Origin: Pseudomonas fulva 12-X | GTDB lineage: Bacteria > Pseudomonadota > Gammaproteobacteria > Pseudomonadales > Pseudomonadaceae | NCBI RefSeq assembly: GCF_000213805.1 | Contig: NC_015556.1 | Span: forward strand, 1,116,001-1,180,000 | Reading direction: 5' to 3' | Length of the DNA: 64,000 nt | Shown: piece after piece, positions 1-9,465 of the stretch | Layout of the letters: each line of letters starts with the position of its first letter | Position numbering within the stretch: position 1 is the first letter of the stretch | Program-made: the position numbers and the translations under genes | Notes under the pieces: model-generated | Told to the model about the DNA's origin: nothing | The model's input: only the letters and a program-made list of their open reading frames with translations | Database searches by the model: none

Positions 1-225
1 GCTGCAGTGGCCGGTCACGCCCCAGCCCTTGCCGTAGGCGTGCAAGGTGATGCGCTGCTGGTAAGGGCGCTCGCCACTGCCCAGGCAACTGGCGAGCAGG
101 CTGTGGTCCTTGAGGCTGAGCAGACGGCTCAGGCCACGCTTGGCGTAATCCTGGCCGCGGCGCAGCGCGCCTTCATCGAAGTCGCCGCGCCAGTCGGCCT
201 GCTGCAGGTGCAGGATGTCAGGCAT
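1..225 (-). CDS. SWIM zinc-finger / SNF2-type helicase, N-terminal fragment
   Basis: Seventy-five codons are visible, from an ATG at 225 running leftwards off the window with no stop. The protein starts MPDILHLQQADWRGDFDEGA and reaches a GVTGHCS segment that looks like the beginning of a C-x-C SWIM zinc-binding motif. Pseudomonas SNF2-family helicases have this kind of N-terminal region ahead of a C-terminal SNF2 ATPase, but no helicase motif lies within the window. The family call is therefore inference from a short piece. Another SWIM-domain protein is possible. Confidence 0.5.
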   Translation of the reverse strand, partial: MPDILHLQQADWRGDFDEGALRRGQDYAKRGLSRLLSLKDHSLLASCLGSGERPYQQRITLHAYGKGWGVTGHCS

Positions 226-331
226 CGGGCGGGCTCTCTGGAGGCTGGGCGAAGTTCGGCATGGCACTGTGAAAACGATGGCAAGCCGCCGATGGTCTCA
301 CAGCTTGCCCCCCAATTGCAGCCGGGGCGAT

Positions 332-577
332 TCACGCGCGTTCGGCGGGCGTCTCGGTCTTGAGGGCGCCGCGAATGTTCATCGCGCCCAGGCACAGCTG
401 CAGCACGATCAGCGCGTAAGCGTGGCTGTAGAGCCCCCAGATGATCCACAACAGGTTGCTGGCCATGAACACCCAGAAGCCCAGGTTGCGCCTGCGGCGC
501 TGCTTGGAGGCGACCAGCCAGGCGGCGATGACGGTGATCAGCATGGCTGGCCATTGCAGCCAGTCGAGGTAGTCCAT
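332..577 (-). CDS. Small inner-membrane protein, unknown function
   Basis: This 81-residue protein has about three hydrophobic segments (near residues 7–22, 32–48 and 50–66) separated by a basic KQRRRR patch. The layout recalls small transporter-like proteins of the PnuC or SemiSWEET type, but I cannot assign a family. I chose the ATG at 577 because a CGGA lies about 6 nt upstream; an in-frame ATG at 592 adds five residues with a weaker site. It lies between the helicase fragment and the diguanylate cyclase, on the same strand as both. Confidence 0.6.
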   Translation of the reverse strand: MDYLDWLQWPAMLITVIAAWLVASKQRRRRNLGFWVFMASNLLWIIWGLYSHAYALIVLQLCLGAMNIRGALKTETPAERA

Positions 578-640
578 AAGGCATCCGAACATTGAGAGTA
601 CTCAGTAGCGACCGGCGCCGCGGCGCGGGCGTTCGACCTT

Positions 641-2053
641 TCAGACCGGATTGCTTTCGCGCTGCGCCTTGTCGGCGTACATCTCGGCGTCGGCCATGCG
701 CAACAGCTCGCTGGCGGTGCTGCCGTCCGCCGGGGCGATGGCGATGCCGAGGCTGACGCCCACTTGCAGATTCTGGCCATTGAAGACGATGGGCTCGCTC
801 AGTTCGTCTTCGATACGCTGGCCCAGGCGAATGGCCGCTGCTCGGTCCAGACCCGGCAGCAGCACGGCGAACTCGTCACCGCCCAGGCGCGCCGGCACGT
901 CGATGCTGCGCAACAGGCCGCGCAGCCGGCGCGCGCTGACCTTGAGCACTTCGTCGCCGGCGGCGTGGCCGAAGCGGTCGTTGATCTGCTTGAAGTGATC
1001 CAGGTCGATCATCATCAGCGCGATGGGCGCCGAGCGCGCCTTGGCCAGTGCGCTGGTGACGCTCTGATCGAACACGCGGCGGTTCGGCAGTTCGGTGAGC
1101 GGGTCCTGATGGGCCAGGGTGTTGAGCGGGCGCAGCAGGTGCCGGCCGATCAGCGCCACCACCAGGGCGGACAGCGCCAGGCTGGCGAGCAGCAGATACT
1201 GCTGGAAGCGCTCGATACGCTCGTAGGCGATCATGTGCTGATTCAGTGACTTGCCGGCGATCAGCAACACTTCGCTGGCTTGCTGGGCGTTGAAGTTGTG
1301 CAGCGTCACCGAGCGCATCAGGTATTCGTCGTGCTCGCCCTCAAGCGTCCACTCGGCGCCGTCGACCAGCGCCGCCGGGTTGCTCAGCAGGCGCTCGAAG
1401 CTGCTTTCAAGGGTATTGCCGTGCAATTGCCAGGCTCCGTTCTGGCCGCGGGACAGGAATACGAACTCGGTGTCGGTGGTCTGCTTCAGAGCTTCGGCCA
1501 GCTCGTCGTTGATGGCGAAACCCAGGGTCAGCTCGGCCTGGGGCGTGGGCATGTTCACCACGCGGTGGATGAGCTGATAAAGCACGCCGCTGTGGCTGCG
1601 CAGCAGGCTGACCGGTTGCGCGCCGGGACTGCCCGCCTGGGCGGCGGCCTTGAGCAGCGGCGCGATATCGGCCTGCTGCAGCTCCCTGGGCACGCTGGCA
1701 ATCAGTTGGCGGTCGAGGGTGTTGAGCAGGGCGATGTCGGCGTTTAGCCGCTTGCTGTGGTTGCTCAGCATGGATTCTATGGTCGAGCGCTCGCCGGTGG
1801 CGATGGCCTCCTTGAGGCCATAGTCGGCGGCCAGCACGGAGGCACCCTGGGTCAGTTGCCGCTGGCGCAGTTCCAGCAGCTCGTCGACCACCTGGGTGGT
1901 GGTCTGCAGGCTGTTGCTGATGGTTTCCTCGACGATGCTGCGGTTGGTGCGGGTACTGACCAGGTAGATGACCACCTGCACGCTCAGCAGCGCCACGAGC
2001 AGCACCACGATGATGCGTCGCTCCTGAGTCCTTATGTGCTGGCTGCTTCTCAT
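641..2053 (-). CDS. Membrane-anchored diguanylate cyclase (GGDEF)
   Basis: The 470-residue protein makes cyclic di-GMP from two GTP. Transmembrane helices near residues 14–34 and 286–303 enclose a periplasmic sensor region of about 250 residues with no domain I recognise. The cytoplasmic GGDEF domain spans about 312–470. The active-site motif is an intact GGDEF (391–395). An RxxD inhibitory site (RSID, 382–385) stands five residues ahead of it, so product feedback is likely. There is no EAL domain. The signal sensed by the periplasmic part is not evident. Confidence 0.9.
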   Translation of the reverse strand: MRSSQHIRTQERRIIVVLLVALLSVQVVIYLVSTRTNRSIVEETISNSLQTTTQVVDELLELRQRQLTQGASVLAADYGLKEAIATGERSTIESMLSNHSKRLNADIALLNTLDRQLIASVPRELQQADIAPLLKAAAQAGSPGAQPVSLLRSHSGVLYQLIHRVVNMPTPQAELTLGFAINDELAEALKQTTDTEFVFLSRGQNGAWQLHGNTLESSFERLLSNPAALVDGAEWTLEGEHDEYLMRSVTLHNFNAQQASEVLLIAGKSLNQHMIAYERIERFQQYLLLASLALSALVVALIGRHLLRPLNTLAHQDPLTELPNRRVFDQSVTSALAKARSAPIALMMIDLDHFKQINDRFGHAAGDEVLKVSARRLRGLLRSIDVPARLGGDEFAVLLPGLDRAAAIRLGQRIEDELSEPIVFNGQNLQVGVSLGIAIAPADGSTASELLRMADAEMYADKAQRESNPV

Positions 2054-2119
2054 CGATCTTCCATTCCCTATGGGTGTTATCGAGTGTAGAGCAGCGATCG
2101 GCCGGCAAGTGCCGATTGA

Positions 2120-2506
2120 TCAGGAGGTGCGTTTGAAGATGCGCTCGGAGAACAACATTTGCGCGAGCAATGGATAGGCAAGGTAATGCAGGACGAAGAG
2201 CGCCACGCCCATGGGGCTGGGCTCGTCCTGCAGGCTCATCATGGTCAGCAGCACGGCATACAGCAGGGCGAGGATGCCGCCGTACAGCCACACCAGGCGC
2301 CGCCGTTCCCCGCGGGTGGGTGGGCGGCGTTGCTGCCAGGCGAACAGCAGTGCCATCAGCGCCGCAATGCTGGCGGCGATCACCAGGGTGGCCAGCACGC
2401 CGCCGAGTTTGACGAAGCTGCGCAGCAGCACATTGAGCACCACGGCTGCCACCACGCCGATCAGGGCGTAGCGCAGCATGGCGACGGGCTGTTGGGAGGG
2501 CGGCAT
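2120..2506 (-). CDS. Four-helix membrane protein, unknown function
   Basis: This 128-residue protein has four predicted transmembrane stretches (near 12–30, 36–56, 73–90 and 98–117) with a basic loop (QQRRPPTRGERRR) between the second and third. It resembles small conserved inner-membrane proteins annotated as the ABZJ_00895 family, but that is a weak recollection and I assign no function. The ATG at 2506 has no clear ribosome-binding site. A second in-frame ATG nine codons later is a possible start. Neighbouring genes give no pathway context. Confidence 0.6.
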   Translation of the reverse strand: MPPSQQPVAMLRYALIGVVAAVVLNVLLRSFVKLGGVLATLVIAASIAALMALLFAWQQRRPPTRGERRRLVWLYGGILALLYAVLLTMMSLQDEPSPMGVALFVLHYLAYPLLAQMLFSERIFKRTS

Positions 2507-2563
2507 GGCGACAGGGCTCGGCGATGGCGATGATGCTTGGAGTCTCGCCCGTGTCGCCCGGTT

Positions 2564-3394
2564 CTACAAGCGGCGATCCAGGCCGAAGCGGCGGCTCAGC
2601 ACGCGGTCGAGCAGGGCGCCAGGCAGTAGCGCCGAGAGTAGCGGCAGGGCGCGGCTACCGTTGCCCAGGCGCAATATTCTCGGGCGTTTGGCGCTGGCCA
2701 CGGCAGCGTACACATTGCGCGCAACGTGGCTGGCCGGGGTCGGGTCGTCCTGAGAGGCGATGGCGCGGGCGCGGATGCCGTCACGCATCGGCCACCACGG
2801 CGACTGCTCGCCGATCAGCTGCTCGGCCTGGCGACTGGCGTGGGTGCCGAAGCTCGACTCGACGGCGCCCGGCTGCACTTCCATCACGCCGACACCGAAC
2901 GGTGCCAGCTCCAGGCGCAGGGCGTCGCTCAACGCATGCACCGCGGCTTTGGAGGCGCAGTAGGCACCGGCGAATGGGGTCACCAGCACGGCGGAAACGC
3001 TGCCGATATTGATCACCAGGCCCTTGCTCTGGCGCAGCAGTGGGAACAGCGCGCGGGTCACGCTGACCAGGGAGAACACGTTGGTTTCGAACTGCGCGCG
3101 CATGGCCGTGGCGCCGCCGTCGAGCAGTGGGCCCATGGCGCCGTAGCCGGCATTGTTGATCAGCACGTCGAGCCCGCCGCTGCGCGCCTTGAGCGTGGCG
3201 GCCAGCTGTTCGACCGCCGCAGCGTCGTTGACGTCCAGCTGCACGGCATGGAAGCCGGCTTCGCTCAGGCGTGCCACGTCTTCGGGTTTGCGGGCGCTGG
3301 CCCATACCTCGTAACCCTGTTGCGCGAAGGTATCGGCCAATGCCCGGCCAATGCCGCTGGAGCAGCCGGTGATCAGAACCCTGGGGTGACTCAT
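2564..3394 (-). CDS. Short-chain dehydrogenase/reductase (SDR)
   Basis: The 276-residue protein is a classical SDR with a Rossmann fold. The dinucleotide-binding motif TGCSSGIG is at residues 9–16, the structural NNAG at 80–83, and the catalytic Ser-Tyr-Lys set is Ser132, Tyr145 and Lys149 (YCASK). The residues after strand 2 (ASARKPEDV) include a basic side chain, which often goes with NADPH preference. The substrate cannot be told from sequence. The rather long C-terminal tail suits SDRs acting on lipophilic or carbonyl substrates. It sits alone between two unrelated membrane proteins. Confidence 0.88.
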   Translation of the reverse strand: MSHPRVLITGCSSGIGRALADTFAQQGYEVWASARKPEDVARLSEAGFHAVQLDVNDAAAVEQLAATLKARSGGLDVLINNAGYGAMGPLLDGGATAMRAQFETNVFSLVSVTRALFPLLRQSKGLVINIGSVSAVLVTPFAGAYCASKAAVHALSDALRLELAPFGVGVMEVQPGAVESSFGTHASRQAEQLIGEQSPWWPMRDGIRARAIASQDDPTPASHVARNVYAAVASAKRPRILRLGNGSRALPLLSALLPGALLDRVLSRRFGLDRRL

Positions 3395-3427
3395 GAGTAA
3401 TCCTTGTGATTGTTGTTGTGTGGATCT

Positions 3428-3892
3428 CTAACGACTGAAGGTGCCCTGCAGCTGCTCGGCGCGAAACTCCAGGGTGCTGGCGCGGTAGCCGCTGCGCAGC
3501 GTAGGCAGCGGCAGGCAGCTTTGCCAGTCGGCGCCGGGTAGCAGCTCGCCGGGACCGCTGTAGCGCGGCGTCTCGTACAGGCGCTGCGCCAAGTTGACGC
3601 TGTCGCCTGGGCGGTAGGCGCTGACCTGCCAATGCAGTTCCTGCAGGGCGGCGTCGCTACCGTTATGCAGGTGCAGTTGCAGCGGGCGGTCGGCTGGGCA
3701 GCTTTGCGGGGCGTAGCTCAGGCGCAGTTCCAGATGAGCCAGGTTGCGATTCTCGCGGCTTTCCTGCCACAGCACCCAGCTCGCCACCATGCCAATTCCG
3801 GCCAGAGCCGCCAGGGAAATGGGCAGCGCCTTGGCCGGGTAACGGATCAGCAGGATGAACCAGCTGAGAACCAGAATCGCGCCGAAAATCAT
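3428..3892 (-). CDS. Membrane-anchored hypothetical protein
   Basis: The 154-residue protein has two N-terminal hydrophobic segments (about 2–17 and 22–42). A soluble part of about 110 residues follows, rich in beta-type sequence and containing two cysteines (in QSCPAD and WQSCLP) that could form a disulphide in the periplasm. I do not recognise a family. It lies 34 bp downstream of the SDR gene's start region on the same strand, so co-transcription of yaaA, this gene and the SDR is possible. Confidence 0.6.
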   Translation of the reverse strand: MIFGAILVLSWFILLIRYPAKALPISLAALAGIGMVASWVLWQESRENRNLAHLELRLSYAPQSCPADRPLQLHLHNGSDAALQELHWQVSAYRPGDSVNLAQRLYETPRYSGPGELLPGADWQSCLPLPTLRSGYRASTLEFRAEQLQGTFSR

Positions 3893-3984
3893 GGCTGGAC
3901 CTTGAACGTCGAGTGTTCGCCAATCCTACACAAGGCCGGGTTCGTCGGCACGCGCCCAGGGGTTGGCGGATGTTTCCGCAGCGC

Positions 3985-4764
3985 TTAGTCCGGGGCGTGA
4001 TCGCGCAGGAATACCAGCTTGTCGGCACTCGAATCCTTTGCCGAGAAGCGGTAGCCCTGATCGTCGAAATCCTTGAGGTGCTTTGGATCCGTCACGCGTT
4101 CCTTGATCACGTGGCGGGCCATCAGGCCGCGGGCCTTCTTGGCGTAGAAGCTGATGATCTTGTACTGGCCGTTCTTCAGATCCTTGAATTCGGTATCGAT
4201 GACCCGAGCCTTGAGCACCTTGCGCTTGACCGCCCCGAAGTACTCGTTGGATGCCAGGTTGAGCAGCACGTCGTCGCCCTGGGCGGCCAGCGCCTCGTTC
4301 AGCCACTCGCTGATGTGCTCGCCCCAGAAGGCGTAGAGGTCCTTGCCGCGGGCGTTGGCCAGTTTGGTTCCCATTTCCAGGCGATAGGGCATCATCAGAT
4401 CCAGCGGGCGCAGCAGCCCGTACAGGCCGGAGAGCATGCGCAGATGCTGCTGGGCGAAATCGAAGTCGGCCTCGGTGAAGCTTTCCGCGTCCAGCCCGGT
4501 GTACACGTCGCCCTTGAAGGCCAGCAGCGCCTGCTTGGCGTTCTGCGTGTCGAAGGCCGGTGTCCAGCTACCGAAACGCGCGGCGTTGAGCCCGGCCAGC
4601 TTATCGGACAAGTGCATCAGCTCGGCGATCTGCGCAGGCGTGAAGTCGCGCAGCTGGGCGACCAGCTCCTGGGAATGATCGAGAAATTCCGGCTGGGTGA
4701 AGCGCGCGGTCACCGGTGCGCTTTCGTAGTCCAGGGTCTTGGCAGGTGAAATCACCATCAGCAT
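3985..4764 (-). CDS. yaaA: Peroxide stress protein YaaA
   Basis: The 259-residue protein matches the YaaA (DUF328) family along its length. It starts [15 protein letters not shown] and carries the family segments [30 protein letters not shown] and [15 protein letters not shown]. In E. coli YaaA lowers free iron during peroxide stress and so limits Fenton damage to DNA and protein; it also binds DNA. The length is typical. An AAGGAG-type site lies just before the ATG at 4764. No OxyR-type site was recognised upstream by eye. Confidence 0.93.
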   Translation of the reverse strand: MLMVISPAKTLDYESAPVTARFTQPEFLDHSQELVAQLRDFTPAQIAELMHLSDKLAGLNAARFGSWTPAFDTQNAKQALLAFKGDVYTGLDAESFTEADFDFAQQHLRMLSGLYGLLRPLDLMMPYRLEMGTKLANARGKDLYAFWGEHISEWLNEALAAQGDDVLLNLASNEYFGAVKRKVLKARVIDTEFKDLKNGQYKIISFYAKKARGLMARHVIKERVTDPKHLKDFDDQGYRFSAKDSSADKLVFLRDHAPD

Positions 4765-5146
4765 GAGTCGTCTCCTTCGGCGGAGCGGCGATTCTAGCCG
4801 ATTCGGCAGGGCCCGCGTGTTGCGCGGGGGGCTGGACTCATGACTCTAGTGCCCGGCGGGCGCCGCTGCCAAGGTCATTCGTCCAGCCGACAAATAAAAA
4901 TAAAAAAACTGAAAAGATCATTTGCCTGTCACATTTTTTGGAGTATCAACGAACTGTGGTTTGCGACGAACCGGGCATGATGACCGGCCCGTTCAGGCCA
5001 CGCCTTGAAAGACCGCCGAACCCTGCAGACAGGTGGCGGCCCTCGGCCCTCATCCGTTTGCGGCGCTCCTGATCGGAGTCGGTGGTCCTGTGTGGCGGAG
5101 CGCCGTCGTGGCATTCCGTCGCTGGATCCGACAAGAGGTGACGAGT
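4765..5146. other. Divergent intergenic region between yaaA and the phoH-like gene
   Basis: These 382 bases hold the promoters of two divergent genes. An unusually AT-rich patch at about 4888–4945 stands out from the GC-rich surroundings. Within it a TTGCCT (4922–4927) and a TATCAA (4944–4949), 16 bp apart, could be a weak sigma-70 promoter for the phoH-like gene, leaving a leader of roughly 190 nt. The open frame that extends the phoH gene upstream to 5033 lacks the AAGAGG site seen at 5147. I see no RNA gene here. Confidence 0.35.
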
Positions 5147-6538
5147 ATGGATGACCACGGACGCACCAAGCCCACCGCCCCAACCTTGTACGCCCTCGAC
5201 ACCAATGTCCTGATTCACGATCCCAACGCACTGCTCAATTTCCAGGAACACCACGTCGCCATCCCGATGACAGTGCTGGAGGAACTCGACAAGCTGAAAA
5301 CCGGCAAGCAGGGCGTCGCCGCCGAATGCCGGCAAGCCATCCGCCTGATCGACAAGATTCTCGATGGCGCCACGCCCGAGGAGGTCGAGCATGGCGTGCC
5401 GATCCAGCGGGACAAGAGCGGCCCGTGCGGTTTTCTATCGATTCTCATGAGCAAGAGCGCGGCACCGGTCACCTGGCTGCCGGAAGACCTCAACGACAAC
5501 AAGATCATCAACCAACTGGTGGAGCTGAAGTCGCGGCGCCCGGGTATGTCCGTGGTGCTGGTGACCAAGGACATCAACATGCGCCTGAAGGCGCGTGGCT
5601 GCGGGCTGGACTCCGAGGATTACCACACCGACCAGCTGGTCGATGACATCTCGCTGCTATCCAAGGGCTACCATGACGTCGAAGGCGCCTTCTGGGACCG
5701 CGTCGCCAAGGTCGATACCCGTCAGGGCCATGGGCGCACCTGGCACCGCGTGCAGCTCAGCGAAGACTTGCCGGCGGTCAACGTCAACGAATTCATCATC
5801 GACGAGCAGGGTTTCGTCGGTTGGGTCAAGGAGGTCGAAGGCAACGGATTGCTGATTCTCGATCTGCACCAGGAGCCGCTGCTGCATCAGGAAGCCTGGG
5901 GGCTCAAGCCCCGGGACATCCACCAGGCGCTGGCGCTCTACGCGCTGCTCGATCCGGACATCCATCTGGTCAACCTGACCGGCGCCGCCGGCTCGGGCAA
6001 GACCATCCTGGCGTTGGCCGCAGCCATCGAGCAGACCATGGTCAGCAAACGCTACCGGCGCATCATCGCCACCCGCAGCGTGCAGGGTCTTGATCAGGAA
6101 ATCGGCTTTCTGCCCGGCACCGAAGCCGAGAAGATGGAGCCCTGGCTAGGCGCCATCACCGACAACCTCGAAGCCCTGCACATGGACGACGAGAACACCC
6201 ACGGCAGCGTCGACTACATCCTGCAGAAGGTGCCGTTGCAGTTCAAATCCCTGAACTACATCCGCGGGCGCAGTTTCCAGCAGAGCCTGATCCTGATCGA
6301 CGAATGCCAGAACCTCACCCCGCACCAGATGAAGACCATCATCACCCGTGCCGGCAATGGCTCCAAGGTGATCTGCCTGGGTAACCTGGCGCAGATCGAT
6401 ACGCCGTACCTTTCGGCGCCCAGCTCGGGGCTGACCTACCTCACCGAGCGTTTCAAGGGCTTCGAGCACGGCGTGCACATCACCCTGCAGGGCGTGCCGC
6501 GCTCGATCCTCGCCGAGTACGCCGAAAGCCACATGTAA
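5147..6538 (+). CDS. PIN–PhoH fusion ATPase (PhoH2-like)
   Basis: The 463-residue protein joins an N-terminal PIN nuclease domain (TLYALDTNVLIHDP, acidic Asp18, about residues 12–150) to a C-terminal PhoH ATPase. The Walker A motif GAAGSGKT is at 279–286 and the Walker B motif LILIDECQN at about 380–388. In characterised PhoH2 proteins this pair acts as an ATP-driven RNA helicase and ribonuclease. The start at 5147 is set by AAGAGG 8 nt upstream and by the family length. It lies directly upstream of moaC, but a separate promoter intervenes. Confidence 0.9.
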   Translation: MDDHGRTKPTAPTLYALDTNVLIHDPNALLNFQEHHVAIPMTVLEELDKLKTGKQGVAAECRQAIRLIDKILDGATPEEVEHGVPIQRDKSGPCGFLSILMSKSAAPVTWLPEDLNDNKIINQLVELKSRRPGMSVVLVTKDINMRLKARGCGLDSEDYHTDQLVDDISLLSKGYHDVEGAFWDRVAKVDTRQGHGRTWHRVQLSEDLPAVNVNEFIIDEQGFVGWVKEVEGNGLLILDLHQEPLLHQEAWGLKPRDIHQALALYALLDPDIHLVNLTGAAGSGKTILALAAAIEQTMVSKRYRRIIATRSVQGLDQEIGFLPGTEAEKMEPWLGAITDNLEALHMDDENTHGSVDYILQKVPLQFKSLNYIRGRSFQQSLILIDECQNLTPHQMKTIITRAGNGSKVICLGNLAQIDTPYLSAPSSGLTYLTERFKGFEHGVHITLQGVPRSILAEYAESHM

Positions 6539-6593
6539 CTCCTCGCCCCGGAGCCGCCTGGCGGCTCCGGGCATTCATTGCAGCGCCCATGGT

Positions 6594-6621
6594 TTGCAGG
6601 GGGCGGTGCGGGGCCTACAAT
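6594..6621 (+). promoter_or_regulatory. Candidate sigma-70 promoter of moaCDE
   Basis: TTGCAG (6594–6599) and TACAAT (6616–6621) are separated by 16 bp. They lie in the short gap between the phoH-like gene and moaC, about 30 bp before the moaC start codon. Seen by eye only. Confidence 0.5.
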
Positions 6622-6649
6622 CGCCAGGTTTTCTACTTGGAGATTGCTC

Positions 6650-7129
6650 GTGCTGACCCATCTCGACTCCCAGGGGCGCGCCAATATGGTCGACGTCAGC
6701 GACAAGGCGCAGACCGTGCGTGAAGCCGTGGCCGAGGCCCGGGTGCGCATGCTGCCCACCACGTTGCAGATGATCGTCGACGGTGAGCACCCCAAGGGCG
6801 ATGTCTTCGCCGTGGCGCGTATCGCCGGCATCCAGGCTGCGAAAAAGACGTCCGATCTGATTCCGTTGTGTCATCCGCTGATGCTCACCAGCGTCAAGGT
6901 CGAGCTGCAGGCCGACGGCGACGACGCCGTGCTGATCCGCGCGCGCTGCAAACTCACCGGCCAGACCGGCGTGGAGATGGAAGCGCTGACCGCCGCCAGT
7001 GTCGCGGCGCTGACCATCTATGACATGTGCAAGGCGGTGGATCGCGGCATGGTCATCGAGCAGGTGCGCCTGCTGGAAAAGCTCGGTGGCAAGAGCGGCC
7101 ACTTCCTGGCAGGCGAGGGCGAGCGATGA
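6650..7129 (+). CDS. moaC: Cyclic pyranopterin monophosphate synthase MoaC
   Basis: This 159-residue enzyme completes the first step of molybdenum cofactor synthesis, turning the MoaA product into cyclic pyranopterin monophosphate. Family hallmarks include [18 protein letters not shown] at the N-terminus, [11 protein letters not shown], and [20 protein letters not shown] near the C-terminus. The GTG at 6650 is chosen because GGAG lies 7 nt upstream and the N-terminus then matches the family. The stop overlaps the moaD start (ATGA), so the two are translationally coupled. No moaA or moaB lies next to it. Confidence 0.95.
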   Translation: MLTHLDSQGRANMVDVSDKAQTVREAVAEARVRMLPTTLQMIVDGEHPKGDVFAVARIAGIQAAKKTSDLIPLCHPLMLTSVKVELQADGDDAVLIRARCKLTGQTGVEMEALTAASVAALTIYDMCKAVDRGMVIEQVRLLEKLGGKSGHFLAGEGER

Positions 7130-7368
7130 TCCGCGTGCAGTATTTCGCCCGTTATCGCGAAACCCTGGGCCTGGATGCCGAGGAGCTGCCGGGCGTCTTC
7201 GCGACCCTCGATGAACTGCGCCTGCACCTGCTGGCCCGCGGTGGCGCCTGGGAGGTGCTCGCCGAGCGCGGCCTGATGTGCGCCCGCAACGAAGAGCTCT
7301 GCGCGTTGAGCGAGGCGCTGGTCGACGGTGATGCGGTGGCCTTCTTCCCCACGGTCACCGGAGGCTGA
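7126..7368 (+). CDS. moaD: Molybdopterin synthase sulfur carrier subunit MoaD
   Basis: This 80-residue beta-grasp protein is the small subunit of molybdopterin synthase. The ubiquitin-like C-terminus ends in VTGG; in the family the terminal glycine is adenylated by MoeB and then carries a thiocarboxylate. FFPTVTGG is intact here. The ATG at 7126 overlaps the moaC stop by 4 bp, and moaE begins 1 bp after the moaD stop, which is the expected tight moaC–moaD–moaE order. Confidence 0.94.
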   Translation: MIRVQYFARYRETLGLDAEELPGVFATLDELRLHLLARGGAWEVLAERGLMCARNEELCALSEALVDGDAVAFFPTVTGG

Positions 7369-7369
7369 G

Positions 7370-7828
7370 ATGGGCATTCGCGTCCAGCAGGCCGTTTTCG
7401 ATCCCGGCTTGGAAACCAATGCCGTGCATGCCGCCAACACCGGCGTCGGCGCCGTGGCGTGCTTTGTCGGCTACGTGCGTGATTTCAATGACGGCCAGGA
7501 CGTGGCCGGCATGTTTCTCGAGCATTTCCCCGGCATGACCGAAAAGGCCCTGGCAGGCATCGAGAGCCAGGCTCGCGAGCGCTGGCCATTGCTGGGCGTC
7601 GAGGTTATTCACCGCGTCGGGCGGCTGGAACCGGGCGAGCCGATCGTCTTCGTCGGTGTGGCCAGCGCCCACCGCCAGGCGGCCTTTCAGGCCTGCGAGT
7701 TCATCATGGACTACCTGAAAACCCGCGCGCCGTTCTGGAAAAAGGAAGACACCCCCAGTGGCCCGCGCTGGGTCGAGGGGCGCGATAGCGATCAGGCCTC
7801 CGCCCGGCGCTGGCAGGCTGACAGCTGA
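7370..7828 (+). CDS. moaE: Molybdopterin synthase catalytic subunit MoaE
   Basis: The 152-residue large subunit of molybdopterin synthase inserts two sulfurs from MoaD thiocarboxylate into cyclic pyranopterin monophosphate. Recognisable segments are GAVACFVGYVRDF, LEHFPGMTEKAL, IHRVGRLEPGEPIVFVGVASAHRQAAFQAC and the active-site region LKTRAPFWKKE, with the paired lysines expected from the family. The start at 7370 follows GGAGG in the moaD 3' end. Together the three genes supply Moco downstream of MoaA. Confidence 0.95.
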   Translation: MGIRVQQAVFDPGLETNAVHAANTGVGAVACFVGYVRDFNDGQDVAGMFLEHFPGMTEKALAGIESQARERWPLLGVEVIHRVGRLEPGEPIVFVGVASAHRQAAFQACEFIMDYLKTRAPFWKKEDTPSGPRWVEGRDSDQASARRWQADS

Positions 7829-7836
7829 AGGGCTTT

Positions 7837-8001
7837 TCAGCCGAACTCGATGAATACCTTGAAGAACAGAGGGGCAAACATCGACAGCGCGCCCAGCCCG
7901 GTCAGCCAGATGCCCCATTCCTGTTCGCGGTTGTTGAAGCCGATGCCCAGCAGCAGAAAGCCGCTGATCAGCAGCACGATCATGATGTGGAAAGCGTCCA
8001 T
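7837..8001 (-). CDS. 54-residue membrane protein, unknown function
   Basis: A short protein with two hydrophobic segments (about residues 5–21 and 30–48) separated by NNREQEW. The start at 8001 has a strong GAGGAGG site. It is convergent with moaE, with 8 bp between the stop codons. Similar tiny conserved membrane proteins occur in Pseudomonas without known function. The good ribosome-binding site and hydrophobic pattern support a real gene. Confidence 0.6.
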   Translation of the reverse strand: MDAFHIMIVLLISGFLLLGIGFNNREQEWGIWLTGLGALSMFAPLFFKVFIEFG

Positions 8002-8272
8002 GGCGAAGCCTCCTCGCAAGTGTCGCGTGCCATGAGCTGCGCCGCTGCCTAGGTTGCAATGCAGCGGTGGCCTACACCTTGAGCGTAGTCCAGTGGCTTG
8101 GCGTCGGGGCTGATCCAGGGCAATTCGCGGGATCAATAATGGTCCAGTGGGCAGCCATCTGGATAATGACGAAAGCACTGCGCGTCGGCCGGTCTGCCGA
8201 TTTTGGTCGCGGTCGCGGCCGGGCGTGATTAAAATCGCCGCCTGAATTCTCCTGCTACCCAAGGATCCTGTT

Positions 8273-9454
8273 ATGCCCCGTATCGGAACCCCCCTGTCGC
8301 CCAGCGCGACCCGCGTGTTGCTGTGTGGCTCGGGCGAGCTCGGCAAGGAAGTGGTCATCGAGCTGCAGCGCCTCGGTGTGGAGGTGATCGCCGTCGATCG
8401 CTACGCCAACGCACCGGCCATGCAGGTGGCGCATCGCAACCACGTGATCAACATGCTCGATGGCGCGGCGCTGCGTGCCGTGATCGAGCAGGAGAAACCG
8501 CATTATATCGTGCCGGAGATCGAAGCGATCGCCACCGCCACGCTGGTGGAGCTGGAAAACGAAGGCTACACCGTGATCCCCAGCGCTCGCGCCGCGCAGC
8601 TGACCATGAACCGTGAAGGCATTCGTCGCCTGGCCGCCGAAGAGCTCGGCCTGCCGACCTCGCCCTACAAGTTCGCCGACTCCTTCGAAGAGTTCCAGGC
8701 AGCAGTCAGCGCCATCGGCTTCCCGTGCGTGGTCAAGCCGATCATGAGCTCTTCTGGCAAGGGCCAGTCGGTGCTCAAGGGCGCCGATGACGTACAGAAA
8801 GCCTGGGATTACGCCCAGGCGGGTGGTCGTGCGGGCAAGGGCAGGGTGATCGTCGAAGGTTTCATCGACTTCGATTACGAAATCACCCTGCTGACCGTGC
8901 GCCACGTTGGCGGCACCACCTTCTGCGCGCCGGTTGGCCATCGCCAGGAGAAGGGTGACTATCAGGAATCCTGGCAGCCCCAGGCGATGAGCGAAGCCGC
9001 TCGCGCCGAGGCCGAGCGCATCGCCCTGGCCGTTACCGGCTCGCTGGGTGGTCGCGGCCTGTTCGGCGTCGAGCTGTTCGTCAAGGGTGATCAGGTGTGG
9101 TTCTGCGAAATCTCACCGCGCCCGCACGACACCGGCCTGGTCACCCTGATCTCCCAGGACCTGTCCGAATTCGCCCTGCATGCACGCGCCATCCTCGGCC
9201 TGCCGATCCCCGCGATCCGCCAATTCGGCCCGTCCGCGTCGGCGGTGATTCTGGTCGAGGGCGAGTCCAAGCAGGTCAGCTTCGGCAGCCTCGGCGTCGC
9301 GCTCACCGAGCCGGACACTGCCCTGCGCCTGTTCGGCAAGCCGGAAGTCAGCGGTCAGCGCCGCATGGGCGTTGCACTGGCCCGCGATGAGTCGCTGGAA
9401 GCGGCCCGGGCCAAGGCGCTGCGGTCGGCTCAGGCGGTCAAGGTCGAGCTGTAA
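8273..9454 (+). CDS. purT: Formate-dependent GAR transformylase PurT
   Basis: The 393-residue ATP-grasp enzyme uses formate and ATP to formylate glycinamide ribonucleotide in purine synthesis, an alternative to folate-dependent PurN. The N-terminus ([30 protein letters not shown]) is the PurT pre-ATP-grasp domain. The ATP-grasp core includes [13 protein letters not shown] and [19 protein letters not shown], and [19 protein letters not shown] carries the metal-binding acid and Asn/Arg region. Length is typical. It is a single gene; the structured intergenic repeat at 9466–9571 follows directly, perhaps acting as its 3' end. Confidence 0.96.
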   Translation: MPRIGTPLSPSATRVLLCGSGELGKEVVIELQRLGVEVIAVDRYANAPAMQVAHRNHVINMLDGAALRAVIEQEKPHYIVPEIEAIATATLVELENEGYTVIPSARAAQLTMNREGIRRLAAEELGLPTSPYKFADSFEEFQAAVSAIGFPCVVKPIMSSSGKGQSVLKGADDVQKAWDYAQAGGRAGKGRVIVEGFIDFDYEITLLTVRHVGGTTFCAPVGHRQEKGDYQESWQPQAMSEAARAEAERIALAVTGSLGGRGLFGVELFVKGDQVWFCEISPRPHDTGLVTLISQDLSEFALHARAILGLPIPAIRQFGPSASAVILVEGESKQVSFGSLGVALTEPDTALRLFGKPEVSGQRRMGVALARDESLEAARAKALRSAQAVKVEL

Positions 9455-9465
9455 CGCTCAAAGTC